A stretch of 64,000 bases of DNA from the NCBI GenBank assembly GCA_024362935.1, contig JANCRA010000040.1, positions 2,542,001-2,606,000 on the forward strand, in the 5' to 3' direction. The first letter of the stretch is position 1; each line of letters starts with the position of its first letter. A program made the position numbers and the translations under genes. The DNA comes from Setophaga petechia. Taxonomy: Eukaryota; Chordata; Aves; Passeriformes; Parulidae. Of this stretch, positions 27,201-36,405 are shown in pieces. Below the pieces are notes generated by a model. That model searched no databases and was not told where the DNA came from. It saw nothing but the letters and a program-made list of their open reading frames with translations.

Positions 27201-30200
27201 ATATTGACTATATTTATGACTTTCCTGCTCATTCTGAATAGACAAAAACCTGATTTTCAAGTTACCTTTTACTTTTCTTTTAAATGTCTTCTGCACTTGC
27301 AGAGGTAATAGAGATCTATGACTCCAAAGAATTCTCACTAATGTGATTCCTCCTAGCTTTCCTACACGTTAACCTAAATTAGTGTATGTTGGAAGACTTA
27401 AATCACAAGCCAAAGGGTGGTCCACACACTGACCACACCTTATTCCCTTCTGATAGACTTATTACTTCTATTCCAGCTTACTCTCAACACATGGAGCCAA
27501 GAATACTCCATATTCCACTCCATTATTGTTTTTTACCACCTGATCCCCTGAGGAAGGGGACTACAGGTAGCCTCACACTATTACCAAGTTCAAAAGGTTG
27601 GAGGCTGAGCTCAGAATCCATTAGAAATCCATTGCTAGTCTAACAAAACAAGGTGCTTACCTTAGGAGTAACATGAAAGTCATTAACAACAACAAAAGGT
27701 GTTTAATCAGGAGGTTGTATCTGTTTATTTATCTTACCCTAATTCAGGTAACCAGGGACATTCAGGAAAGAATTAACATATCTTGCTTGATTAGAGCACT
27801 GACTTCTGTCTCTTACCCTGAGTACCATCACTTACATCAGCCTCTCCCTAACTTAAATCCATGACTGCCACAAAGATTATGCCCACAAGAAAAAAGCCCG
27901 TGCTTCAAAACATCTTCCTCTCAATTTAAGAAAGATGTGAGAATAAAGATAGTTGAATAAATAAGTGGTTGATATGGTCTGTAACAGGAACAAAATAGTT
28001 ATTCAGCTTCATAAACACATAATATTGTCTACCATCTCTACCAGTATTTTGGCCCAAGTGATAGTTATCTGATGTCTGATATGCAAGAAGCATCCTATAA
28101 TAAAAATTTGAAACTAGTAATTAAGAGAGACATTTAAAATTAATACCCCTTGATCATGCCTCCCCTGTTATCAGTAACACTGGTCTGCCCAGGATGGCAT
28201 ACCAAGAGCTGCACAGAATTTCTTGAACTATCTGTAATGTATTTCATGGACTGACTGATAGGCAAACAATCAGAAAAAAATTGTTTGTGGAGAGTATCTC
28301 TACCTCCCTCTAATGGCATTTCACAATTTGATTCATCTGCATTACATTCCCTATAGCTCCTACTCAAAGCACAAAGACTACCAAGCTGGGCTGTAGAGAC
28401 AACAATGGGGAGCACCTCTGCAAACAAACAGGAACACCTGCAAAGAACAGAGAAATTAAACAGCATAAATTATTTCCATACAGGTTTTTCCAAAGATGAT
28501 GAGGTGCAATTTCTCATTAACTGAGGTCTCCCTCCTGAGAATTCAAATTTCTTTTCTACTGAAAATGCCCCATTTCCCCCTGGTCCATCCTGACCCACTT
28601 TGACAAAAGCCAATATTCAGCCTGGACACGCAAATTATGCTTGAGATCCCCCATTTTTCTCCAGCCCTGTAAATGGAAATCTGATAATAAAATCTCCAGA
28701 CCCCAGCTATGCACAGCCAGGGGAGAATTATACCACTATCTTCTCTCTCTCAAATCTCCCTAGCCAGAAAAAAAACAGTTCAAATCAAGAACTAAATGAG
28801 TATTAGCAGTTCCCTCACCAATGTGGGAGAGAGGAAAAACCAAGGATGCTTAATGAACCATAGTATTTTTTTCAGATTTCAAAACACTGCCATTTAAAGA
28901 GATGTGAGATTTGAAGCCCTAATTAAGTAATATGCATAAATTTAAAGCAAATGTTCACAGAGTCCACATCTCCAAACCACAGCCTGTGATTTGGCTAATG
29001 CAGTGCTCCACTCCCAGAAGTAAGTCTAGCAGAAGACAACCTCCACACTTGGCTAACCCACTCGCAACACTAAACCTCAAAGTTTCTTTTGAAGAAAATC
29101 CTCCTGCCCACTTTCTTTCCTTTCTCACCTCCATTCCCTCCCTGTAATTCCAGAAAGATTGTGTTTTCACTTTTGTTCTTTTTTTTTTTTTTTAATAGAA
29201 TGACTATTCCAAATGAACATGGCTGCTACAAGGCCACCTTTTACAGCTTTTCATTGCAAAACAGCGTCGTTCACCAGAGGTTCATTTCACTCATGCCACT
29301 CTCATTACAGGTCTAATGAAAATTTAATACTTCTGCCATCTCATTTTCAGCGCCAGTAAAACTAGGAAAACACAAGGAAGTTTCTTTACAGTAATTTTTA
29401 AGGCAAAAGTAGGAGAACCCAGGCAGCCTTAGGACCAGCATACATGTGCAAAGAGCAAAACTGCCCTTTGATTTCAGGACACAAAGACTCTACACAGGGG
29501 ATGGGAGAACAACCAGTTAAATGGATCAGATTCTGAAAAGACACAAATTATTGAAACACTCATGAGGACGGGGAAGGAGAGAAGCCAGTCAACTCTGGAT
29601 TTTCACTGCATTTATTTCACAGGAAAGAACCTTGTTCTTAGTTGTTCATTTGTTAGGAGTTTTTTAAAATCAAATCTTCCAATAAAAAAATGAGAGTGAA
29701 TTATGAGAGTGAGGGGCCTGTTGCTGACAACTTTAACTGCCCTAAAAAGTTTAGTTTGTTGCTCTTGGTTTACACCTTTACATTTCTGGATCCTAAAAAT
29801 TCCATCTTGTCCCCCCAGCTGTGCACGCAGGATTACTTGGAGGAATGACCTGAGCTGGTTTTACCATGTTTCACCAGTGCTCCAGGGGACTGGAAGACAC
29901 AAACACTGAAGTCAGACACAATGTTTTACACAACAGAATGTTGCTAAAATTAGAATCAATGAAAACAGAGTTGATTTTTCATGACAGACTTTGCAAATCA
30001 TTTTGAGAACTCCTTTAAGAAGAAACATATTGGAGATTTAAAGCCATCTAGGCAGCTCCTCACACCCCCCTACAATGTGAAGAGGGATTATTATTAAGAG
30101 GCATTAAACTATAGAAGACATAATTTGGTTTTACAAATTAAGATTCTCTGTGACAGACGACGTTTGCTGGTGAGATTTCCAAAGCCAGCCAGACTATGCA

Positions 30201-33200
30201 GCACAACAACAACAACAACAACAACAAAAACCAAAACAAAACAAAAAAAGCACTGCATTGTGGAAAACGCAATTGTTTTCCGAGCAAAGGCATAGCAACT
30301 TTGATTGGCCTATACTCAGAATAGACTGAACCAGGCTGACTTCCCTCAAAATAGCTGAGATATCCTTGAAAGGCCTCTGGATTTTTACAGTGCAGGTAAC
30401 AGCATCTCCATGCATCTTCATGACTCGTGGGGACACATATTTTAACTTACACAGGCTTATGAGGCCTGACATTAAACTATTTTTGGTTCACTTTTGGGCT
30501 ACTTTCTTATTCACCCACATGGAAGAATAATGTGAATGAAAGTGTGTCTTCTCTCTTTTTTTTTTTGGATATGACCTCAACTCCCTGAGCCCAGGTTAGT
30601 GCTATTGTAAGCACGGCATCATTTAATGATGTTCACACATTTTTCTATCTTAAAAGCAGGTGCTTTTTTTGGCAGCATCAGACCTAGAACAAACTCTTCC
30701 AGATCCTCATACCTGTGGACACTTCAATTTTCCAGCCTAAATGATTTATGACCATATTACATCCATCTACTCTTGAGCTAATTTCTCCTCACTTGCTCTT
30801 ACCATGAGATGTATTTATAGACATTGATCATATCCCTCTTAGCCTTTGTTTCTGCTGGATTAAAAAATCGAACTTTTTTAGTTTCCTCCTGCAAAATCAG
30901 TACACCCAGCCAGCACCCAGCCACCTCCCCTCTGTGCCTGTTTAATTAGGATCCATCCTTCCCAGCGTCTCTCCTCAGCACCACAGCCCTGCAGGGGGAC
31001 AGGAAGGTGCTGGTCCTGCACTGACATCCTCCTCCCTGCTCCTTCCAAGAAGCTGCTCTTATTGAAGTGATCAGCAGCAAACAGCAAAGGCTGTAACTCT
31101 CACATTTCATACCACAGGATTTCACACCACTTCAACTATGCCTGTGCTCAAGATCTCCCAGCTCTCCATGAAATGTCCCTGTCTCCCTGGATCAACAACA
31201 TTTATCACTTGTATTGTCCTCTCAGCACAGTGCCTTCTCCTTCCAGCATGGCCCACCATAATTCCCATTCTCATCACTTCTCAATCCCTGTAATTAACAG
31301 TAACAGAAAAACAGACCAACAGTGTCAGATCAAAGGTCCCTCCTGCCCAGTAACCTGTCACAGCCAGGGGACAACAGGATACATGTCACAGCCAGGAGAG
31401 CATACAGAAACTATACTGAGAGGTGTTGCTATTTCATTTTTACATGTGTTGTTTAATTTTTCTGATATAAATTTGTGCAAATAGTTTTCAAATCCAGTTA
31501 AACTTTTTGATATTTGGAACATTTGATGTTAGTAAATACAAATATTTAATTAGCATTGACTTGCAATGTCAAATTAAACTCTTGATGTTACTTCAGATGT
31601 TTAATGACTATAGTGCAGTTTTAGTCCATTCAAAGCTTTTTGAAGAGGACACTCCAGCAGCTGTCTTATCAGTAGAAGACCACTTCATTAGTCTAGAATG
31701 GCCTGCTTTTGGTGATAACATGTCATACATATTTTTTTCATATTTGCTTTAGTAACTTTCTACAGTATTGAGAGTTGTACTAAAGGAGCAGACACGCATG
31801 GGAGGATGAGGAGCAAATGATGTCCATCATTTTTATCGGTATTTCCCCTCTCACAGGATCGCCCTGATCAGGTAGGTCTATAAATACCAGGAAAGCCCTG
31901 GATTTAATATGCCTTTATGCTGCACTCCAGCACAGACAATGGCTCAAGCCAGGAGGGCCAGCTAAGTCAGCTCCACTTCCACCTTGCCAACACGAAGGTT
32001 GCTTTTAAACCACACTCCCCTGTCATCCACCTGGCCACTGCTCTTCAATCTCCCTCACTGAAATCTAACACAAACCAAATATTTAATCCTGGAGCCATGT
32101 TTATACTTTTCTGTCCTACCAACTTGTATGTACATGTAAAAGAAACCTTTTACTTCACACGCTTTGCAATTTGCAACCAAGCTTAAACAGTTGGCAAATC
32201 CTCCCTGTTCCTACATTTCCTGACATATCAGAATTTTTCCATCCCCTCAAGACTTCTTGCTCATTCCTAAAAGCCTTCCTGAAGCAGTGATTTATCCAAA
32301 GAAATACTGAGCTCTTCCTATATAATATCCTCTTTTTTCTTGCTTGGGATATTGATTTTGTTTAGGCAGGAGAACCTTGGGTCTCCATCAGGCTCCAGGA
32401 TAACACCCTGGAGCTACCCTGCTCAGGGACTCCCCTACATGCTGCATTTTCCAAGGGGAGAGCTGGAGCTGTCCTAGTTCCTGAAGTGGCAGCAACTCTC
32501 ACCCACCTCTAGGAAAGACTTGGCAACAGCACCCCTATGCCCTGCTAAGCACTTTCTCCTCCTGGTATGCCACAGTTTTGTTACAAAGGCTGACCATCCA
32601 TCCCATGAACCAGAGCTACTCCACTCGTTTTTGTCATTCTTCCATGTATTTAAAACTGATTTTTAAAAGCATTAGCCTTGGTTGTGTGTTCAACAAGCTC
32701 ACTCACCAAACCCAAGACAGTATCACCTATAATCACCTATTATTGGCTGTCCTTTTCTTTTTCCTCCTAAACCAAATAATGATGCAGTGGTTGTCCCTAT
32801 GACTGTCTAAGCCCTTCTGATTAGCAACAATTCTTCTGCAAGCAGATCTGATTATCTATAGAGTGCCATAACAATAAACCCAACCAGAATGTATATCCTT
32901 TTAATATGAGAAACCTTCTTCATAGGCAAATTCAACCCATGAATCCTTAGCAAGATTCCCAGCACTGCCCTCATAGAACTTTCCATAATAAATGTAACTT
33001 TGATTAATCTGAAATTGGACAAAGCATAAAGTGCTGCATCTAGCTTTTCCTGTTTCCCAGCTGAAAGAGAAACTTACCTTCACCCATGAGAAACCATGAG
33101 AAAACCTGCTAGACTATTTCAAATTTCATTATATGCCACTGAGTTGAAAGCTTGCTTTGCCCCTTATGATTCTGACAACAGCTCTACCTAAACTGTGAGC

Positions 33201-35570
33201 ATTCAAATGATTTCAAATAAAGACTTAAAACGGAGGAGGGCAGAAGAGATTCAACATGTTCCAAGGCCAAGCATTTTTTCCAGTATATTAACACATGAAC
33301 ATTAAGAAAAAAACCCCAACACCATCAAAAGAACAGATGAGGCAGCGCTTATCTGAAGATTATTACTCCTCGAGATTCAGGTCAAATTTACATCTCACTT
33401 CTGTCAAGTGTTTTGTTTTGGGTTTTTTCCTCATGTCTTCTACTTGCATGCTTGCCAAGGAGGTGCAAAAGGTTAAAATTTACACTGATTTTTATTACAT
33501 CAACTTTTAAATAATGACAGATGTAGTCAGAAGCTTTGCACTTCTGTTTTTATTGTCCAGCCTGCAACAGGGATGGAACCATGTCCCAGTGCCACCACTG
33601 AAAGCACAGAACACCTTTCAAGAGGCTTTCATGACTCAGTTTCTTTATTCTTCCCCAATTTTGTATGGTTGAAATGACCACAGCCAAAGCAGAGCAGCAC
33701 TAAATTGCCTTCCTCAACAAACCGAGCTGGGTTCCTGTGTTTCACCATCATCCCTAAACTACTTTAAAATAAAATTAAAATCCAACAATAAATCAAATCC
33801 AGCAAGTTTCCTGTTACCAGAAAAGTACTATCTAACCTTGCCCCCATCTCCTACCTCCCACTGATATTAAAGAGGTATACAAAAAAAGTGCTACCCAGCA
33901 GAATGGGAATACGACTTCAAAAAAATTCACTAACTTAAATTTAATTTTAGATCTACAAGGGCTGCCAAGCACCACTTTATTTGTCAACAAAACATTTTGA
34001 TTATTTGGCAGAACAAAGCAAGCTGCCTCCCTGCTTGGTCTACAGACATATTTGGCAATGGTTAATTTGTATGTCTTCAGACATATGTCAAGTCTGAAGC
34101 TGTTTCAGGCTTTAACCCTGAAGAACTTCTCTGTTTTAAGTACTTGTTTTTCTTTAAGTGGGAACAGCAGCAAGCTAAAGCCAAGAAGGGGTTTGGTCCT
34201 GCAATGAAATGGTTAAAAATCAGACTCTGCTGATGTGTGCTTCTCTGATCCATTACATTTCTCGCAAGCTGAGCTAAGAGCTGAGCACCAAGTATCAACT
34301 GTAATATGATCCAAGAGTTTATGGAAAAAATAACTGCACATACCAAGCATGCACATTTAATAAGATTTTGTTTCCATTAAAATATTCAAGAAACACGATT
34401 TTTAAGATCTGCTTCTCTCTCTGACCGATTTTTAACGTTTCTCCTCCCCCTCCCCTAAATACACACCTCCTTTCCAAAAACCAAACCCTTAAAAAAAAAA
34501 AAAAAAAAAAGGGAAGAAAGAAAAAAGCAGTCCTACTGCAGGGAAGAGAGGCTTGAAAAACAACTTTGATTGGCACTTGGCCTGACCCACAGAGGAAGAA
34601 AAACAGTTTTCGGACAAAGAGCGCAAATATTTGAGCTCATTGACTTACAGGCTTTCTTAGCATTTGCAAGAATCAACCTGGAGCAAAATGTGTTGGGAGA
34701 GATTGAATTAAAATAAAACCAAAACCGGCATCGCGTTCGTCTTGGGCGCTCGGAGACTCGGCGCATTTGAACAGCTCAGCAATTTTAATTCATTTGCGCT
34801 GGACAAACAAAAAGCACCTCCACTAATGCCCCCCGAGAGGCAGATGTCGGCACCGGGGGGTGCAGCCGCCGCACCCCCGCGGGATCCGCGGGAAGCGGCC
34901 GGGGCTGCTCCGGGGATGCGCTCTGGGGGCGGGGGGCTGCCCATTCCTGCTGCTTTTCTTACATCTTTAAAGCTCTGATCCCAATTTCCCCCCCCCCCAC
35001 AAAGACTTGACAGAGATCGCGGGGGTGAATTTCGCCCCTGGAATACGTGGATAATAAACTTTACGAGCGCGGTGGGGCTCGAGGTCAAGCCCCGCAATGC
35101 CGAGCGCCCCCCAAACCCTCGGGATACAGGGGGGGCAGCCTGGGACAAGCCTGGGCAAGTGACAGCCGTCCCAAGGGGAATGGGGGCGATGGGGGCGCGG
35201 CACTTGGCACCCCTCGGCGCCCCCCGGGTTCCCCTCGCCCCGCTCCCCCCACCTCACACTCCCCGGCTCTCTCCTCCAGGGAAGCCCCCATCCCACTGCC
35301 TCCTCCATTCCCCCGCCCCACTGCCGCCCTATTGCCCACTTCCCCTCTGGCCACTGTCGCCGTATGCGTCCCACCCGCCAAGTCTGTCCAACTGCCCCTC
35401 GCTCCCCGAATCCCCCCACAAACCTCTCCCGCATCTCCCGCCGCCTCCGTGCGGGCGCCCCCCGATACCTGTCTCGGCACCTTCCGGCAATTGCCGCACA
35501 CCCGGTACTGCCCGGCGGCGGCGGCAGCGGCGGCGGCGCTGCCCACGGGTCCGGAGCCGAGGCGGTTCAT
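76..35570 (-). CDS. SESN3: Sestrin 3 gene, 9 coding exons (3' end off the left edge)
   Basis: Sestrins are cytosolic stress-response proteins that bind GATOR2 and restrain mTORC1; their N-terminal half resembles alkylhydroperoxidases. The coding sequence is join(35469-35570, 12217-12282, 9733-9930, 8872-9054, 8226-8462, 6529-6676, 4139-4254, 1509-1699, 76-220) read on the minus strand: 1386 bases, 462 codons, no internal stop, all junctions GT-AG. The N-terminal domain is about residues 57-262, an acidic linker 263-345, and the C-terminal domain from 350 on. The HQCSYL motif gives Cys129, Tyr131 and His136, matching the redox residues Cys125/Tyr127/His132 of SESN2. Thr384, Tyr385, Thr387, Trp454 and Glu461 match the SESN2 leucine pocket, and Asp416/Asp417 match its GATOR2 contact. 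[11 protein letters not shown] and [11 protein letters not shown] favour SESN3 over SESN1/2. The final exon (about 28 codons) is missing from the window. Family assignment is from remembered human sequences and is very secure. Confidence 0.97.
221..1508 (-). other. SESN3: SESN3 intron 8
   Basis: This 1.3 kb intron separates exons 8 and 9. Most of it (about 372-1250) is a CR1 LINE relic in the same orientation as the gene. The rest is unremarkable AT-rich sequence. Confidence 0.9.
372..1250 (-). mobile_element. CR1 LINE fragment (3' part), minus orientation
   Basis: Read on the plus strand this is the reverse complement of a CR1 3' end. It opens with ATCATAGAAT, then shows the typical phrases ACACTTCCAGGGATG, TTCCCTAATATCCAAACTAA, ATTTGTTCTCATCCTGTCAC, GGCCTTCTGGGCCACCTGGG and GGTGTTGTCTGTGAACTTGC. 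Many small gaps and substitutions mark it as an old copy. It is 5'-truncated, as most CR1 copies are. Confidence 0.88.
1509..1699 (-). CDS. SESN3: SESN3 coding exon 8 (residues 351-413 plus two bases, leucine-pocket region)
   Basis: The exon encodes the start of the C-terminal domain: [20 protein letters not shown], then [20 protein letters not shown]. Thr384, Tyr385, Thr387, Thr396, Leu399 and Arg400 line up with the SESN2 leucine-binding residues Thr374, Tyr375, Thr377, Thr386, Leu389 and Arg390. The acceptor is CTTCCTGCAG|GACTAT. The donor ATCAG|GTATGG splits an Arg codon finished by exon 9. Confidence 0.97.
1700..4138 (-). other. SESN3: SESN3 intron 7
   Basis: This 2.4 kb intron lies between exons 7 and 8. 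Apart from the perfect tandem duplication at 2111-2257 it shows no recognisable element. Confidence 0.9.
2111..2257. repeat. Perfect 72-bp tandem duplication
   Basis: The unit starting TACTGAACCATCTC at 2111 is repeated without a single difference from 2183, with three further bases of a third unit (2255-2257). Identity over 72 bp in otherwise unconstrained intron sequence implies a recent duplication or an assembly duplication. Confidence 0.97.
4139..4254 (-). CDS. SESN3: SESN3 coding exon 7 (residues 312-350)
   Basis: The 116-base exon begins with two bases that finish the split Ala codon, then encodes [20 protein letters not shown] and [18 protein letters not shown]. The acceptor TTTTATTCCCAG|CATTTG has a good pyrimidine tract; the donor is CAG|GTACCA. 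Relative to the human protein as remembered, about ten residues at the exon 6/7 join are absent here. Confidence 0.93.
4255..6528 (-). other. SESN3: SESN3 intron 6
   Basis: This 2.3 kb intron contains an AT-rich TTAATTA-type tract at 6169-6233 and a 131-codon open frame on the gene's own strand (5311-5706) that resembles nothing I know. No other features are seen. Confidence 0.88.
6169..6233. repeat. AT-rich low-complexity tract (ATTAATT-type)
   Basis: Overlapping ATTAATTA words, almost free of G and C, fill about 65 bases. The words are self-complementary, so the tract is likely a slippage-grown low-complexity repeat. Confidence 0.8.
6529..6676 (-). CDS. SESN3: SESN3 coding exon 6 (residues 263-311 plus one base, acidic linker)
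   Basis: The exon encodes the charged linker between the two domains: [16 protein letters not shown], an [10 protein letters not shown] acidic run, and FEKEKKES ending LLVISG. High Glu/Lys content and heptad-like leucines suggest an extended helix. The acceptor is TTTTTTACAG|ATTGCA. The donor GGAG|GTATTT leaves one base in the split codon, which exon 7 completes as GCA (Ala). Confidence 0.94.
7631..7689. repeat. Imperfect 29-bp tandem repeat with GTTAATTAAC cores
   Basis: GTTAATTAACTGGTAATCAA at 7631 recurs as GTTAATTAACTTAGTAATCA at 7660. Each unit contains the palindrome GTTAATTAAC, which is also the core shape of HNF1-type binding sites, but no function can be claimed. Confidence 0.7.
7806..7851. 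repeat. ATT/ACT trinucleotide microsatellite
   Basis: Runs of (ATT)n change into (ACT)n with one ACC interruption. This is a compound microsatellite in intron 5. Confidence 0.9.
8226..8462 (-). CDS. SESN3: SESN3 coding exon 5 (residues 184-262)
   Basis: This 237-base exon completes the N-terminal domain: [19 protein letters not shown], then [17 protein letters not shown] and [18 protein letters not shown]. The phrase [11 protein letters not shown] separates SESN3 from SESN1 and SESN2 as I recall them. Junctions are TCATTTCAG|AAACTT and GGG|GTTAGT; the donor is the weakest-looking of the gene (GTTAGT) but is the only one that keeps the frame into exon 6. Confidence 0.96.
8463..8871 (-). other. 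SESN3: SESN3 intron 4 (shortest, 409 bp)
   Basis: The intron between exons 4 and 5 is only 409 bases, with a T-rich acceptor tract next to exon 5. No repeats are seen. Confidence 0.92.
8872..9054 (-). CDS. SESN3: SESN3 coding exon 4 (residues 123-183, redox motif)
   Basis: The exon opens [14 protein letters not shown]. By alignment with SESN2, Cys129, Tyr131 and His136 are the residues linked to alkylhydroperoxide reductase activity, so the site is intact. It continues through the SESN3-typical [17 protein letters not shown] and [11 protein letters not shown]. Junctions are ATTCCAG|GCTGCT and CAG|GTACCT, phase 0. It is 183 bases long. Confidence 0.97.
9055..9732 (-). other. SESN3: SESN3 intron 3
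   Basis: This 678-base intron between exons 3 and 4 shows no recognisable element. Confidence 0.92.
9733..9930 (-). CDS. SESN3: SESN3 coding exon 3 (residues 57-122)
   Basis: The 198-base exon encodes the first helices of the N-terminal domain, including [18 protein letters not shown] and [13 protein letters not shown], signature stretches of sestrins. The acceptor reads TTTTCAAG|GTTATG and the donor ATG|GTATGT, both phase 0. The methionine early in the exon is internal, not a start, because exons 1 and 2 join in frame. Confidence 0.97.
9931..12216 (-). other. SESN3: SESN3 intron 2
   Basis: This 2.3 kb intron between exons 2 and 3 has only a short CA run near 10098-10110 and T-rich stretches. 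Confidence 0.9.
12217..12282 (-). CDS. SESN3: SESN3 coding exon 2 (residues 35-56)
   Basis: This 66-base exon encodes [20 protein letters not shown] plus Asn-Glu, matching the segment of human SESN3 that follows the N-terminal cysteine motif. It is bounded by a TTTTGCAG acceptor and a GAA|GTAAGT donor, phase 0 on both sides. It is the disordered lead-in to the N-terminal domain. The exon is too small to be found as an open frame and was located by its splice sites and protein match. Confidence 0.93.
13060..13260 (-). mobile_element. Old CR1 LINE fragment, minus orientation
   Basis: The stretch TTTTCCTAATGTCTAATCTG followed by AATTTCCCTTGCAATAATTT and a GCGTCTTGTC run is the reverse complement of a conserved block near the CR1 3' end. 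The flanks are too decayed to set exact limits. Confidence 0.7.
13069..13109. repeat. Inverted repeat (15-bp arms, one mismatch)
   Basis: GGACCAACACTGTCC (13069-13083) and GAACAGTGTTGGTCC (13095-13109) can pair at 14 of 15 positions around an 11-base loop. It sits at the edge of the CR1 relic, so it may be part of that element. Confidence 0.75.
24439..24498. repeat. A27 homopolymer followed by AATA repeat
   Basis: Twenty-seven adenines run from 24439 to 24465; a short spacer then leads into AATAAATAAATAATAAATAA-type sequence. This may be the poly(A) tail of a retroposed copy, but no recognisable body precedes it. Confidence 0.85.
25008..25046. repeat. Perfect GC-rich inverted repeat (13-bp arms)
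   Basis: GGGGCACGGAGGG (25008-25020) and CCCTCCGTGCCCC (25034-25046) are exact reverse complements around a 13-base loop. Outside the arms AGCA and TGCT can extend the pairing past a short bulge. It is much more GC-rich than the surrounding intron. Confidence 0.85.
29179..29193. repeat. Poly(T) tract
   Basis: An uninterrupted run of thymines in intron 1, on the plus strand, followed by AATAG. Confidence 0.8.
30202..30250. repeat. CAA microsatellite
   Basis: About eight CAA units (30202-30226) grade into A-rich CAAAA units. This is a simple repeat in intron 1. Confidence 0.9.
30770..30900 (-). mobile_element. Old CR1-like LINE fragment, minus orientation
   Basis: GATCATATCCCTCTTAGCCT, then TTCTGCTGGATTAAAAAATC and TTTTTTAGTTTCCTCCTGC parallel the CR1 antisense phrase for ATCATATCTCCCCTCAGCCT with its following CTCTTTCAGTCTCCTC. 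Divergence is high, so limits and subfamily are uncertain. Confidence 0.55.
34491..34510. repeat. A20 homopolymer
   Basis: Twenty adenines, 220 bases outside the CpG island on the intron side. Confidence 0.9.
35220..35250 (-). other. Predicted G-quadruplex motif in the first part of intron 1
   Basis: On the minus strand four guanine runs (6, 4, 4 and 6 bases, at 35245-35250, 35238-35241, 35231-35234 and 35220-35225) are separated by loops of 3, 3 and 5 bases. This fits the G3+N1-7 rule. It lies on the SESN3 sense strand, about 220 bases after the exon 1 donor, so it could form in the nascent RNA or non-template DNA. Confidence 0.6.
35469..35570 (-). CDS. SESN3: SESN3 coding exon 1 (start codon, residues 1-34)
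   Basis: The start ATG (35568-35570) sits in an ideal Kozak context, GCCACC immediately before it. The exon encodes [11 protein letters not shown], a run of eight alanines, then a conserved C-x2-C segment (VCGNCRKV) matching the N-terminus of vertebrate SESN3. It ends CAG|GTATCG at codon phase 0. The alanine run comes from a GCC/GCN repeat and is absent from the human N-terminus as I recall it. The 5' UTR lies upstream (above 35570), but its end cannot be seen. Confidence 0.95.
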
Positions 35571-35719
35571 GGTGGCGGGGACGGCGGCGACGGCCGGGCG
35601 GGACGGGGAGGCCCAGGACGCTCCGCGCCGCTCAGCTGCCCGCGCCGCCGGCCGCCCCCATCCCCGGCCGCGGCCCCAGCGCCCGCTCCGCGCCGCCGCC
35701 CCCCGCGCACACCCCCGCG

Positions 35720-35970
35720 GGCCCCGCCAATCCGCGCCGTCCGCCCCGCCCGCCGCCGCCGCCGCCGGCCAATCGTGGCGGGCTGCCCGCCGCCGGCCAA
35801 TGGGCAGCGCCCGCTCCAGCTCCCATCTCCGGGCAGCCTGCGAGAGGGGGCGGGGCGAAGGGCGGGGCCGGCGCAGCGGAGGGGCGTGGCCGGTGGCGTC
35901 TCTGGGCAGCCTTGGGCAGAGAGGGGCGGAGCCCGCGCCTCGGCGCGTGCTTCTCGCTGGCCAATAGGGT
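35720..35970 (-). promoter_or_regulatory. SESN3: Core/proximal promoter of SESN3: CCAAT and GC boxes
   Basis: Four CCAAT pentamers lie on the plus strand at 35727-35731, 35769-35773, 35797-35801 and 35961-35965, so they read ATTGG in the direction of SESN3. Between and beside them are GC boxes (GGGGCGGGGC near 35848-35857, GGGCGGGGCC near 35860-35869, and a GGGGCGGAG near 35923). NF-Y and Sp1/KLF proteins are the known binders of such sites. They lie 150-400 bases upstream of the start codon. The transcription start is not visible from sequence. Confidence 0.6.
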
Positions 35971-36322
35971 GGGCGCCATGCAAAGCAGGCCCGGAGACCA
36001 CGCCCGCAGGGCCGGGGTCCCGGCGGACGCGGCTCCCCCGGGGCCGCTCCCCTCCCCTGAGGCGTCTCCGGGGTCCCGGTGCGGGCACCGCGGGCATGAG
36101 GGACCGGCCCCGCTCCCAGCCCGCCCGGCTGCCTACTGGGGCCAGAGCCAGTCCCCAGTCACCGCCGTGCTCCTCGTTTCAAGATACCCTGGCTCCCGGG
36201 GGCGGGGGGGGCGAGCTGCTCTCGCTGCCGGGGCGGCGGGCTGCACATGCCGGGACACGGCTGCGCTGGAGCAGAATGAGCTGCCAGCTCTGGGGGAAAC
36301 TGGAAGCAGCATGCGAGACTCT

Positions 36323-36405
36323 TGTCTGTCTGTCTGTCTGTGTGTCTGTGTGTGTATGTTTGTCTCTGTGTGTGTATGTGTGTGTGTGTGTGTGTATGTG
36401 TGTTT
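36323..36405. repeat. TGTC/TG compound microsatellite
   Basis: (TGTC)n leads into (TG)n broken by TATG and TC variants. It marks the upstream edge of the CpG island. Confidence 0.92.

Larger units (their letters stand above)
12283..35468 (-). other. SESN3: SESN3 intron 1 (23.2 kb)
   Basis: A long first intron begins inside the CpG island. It holds two decayed CR1 fragments (13060-13260 and 30770-30900), hairpin-forming inverted repeats at 13069-13109 and 25008-25046, and simple repeats at 24439-24498, 29179-29193, 30202-30250 and 34491-34510. I found no second exon or nested gene. The remaining sequence is AT-rich and featureless to the eye; enhancers could be present but cannot be seen without comparison. 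Confidence 0.88.
34731..36300. promoter_or_regulatory. SESN3: CpG island spanning the SESN3 promoter, exon 1 and start of intron 1
   Basis: CpG dinucleotides are abundant from about 34731 to 36270 and rare on both sides, with very high GC content around exon 1. This is the usual form of a housekeeping or stress-gene promoter. No TATA box is evident near the expected start. The long open frames on both strands here are by-products of the GC richness. Confidence 0.9.
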
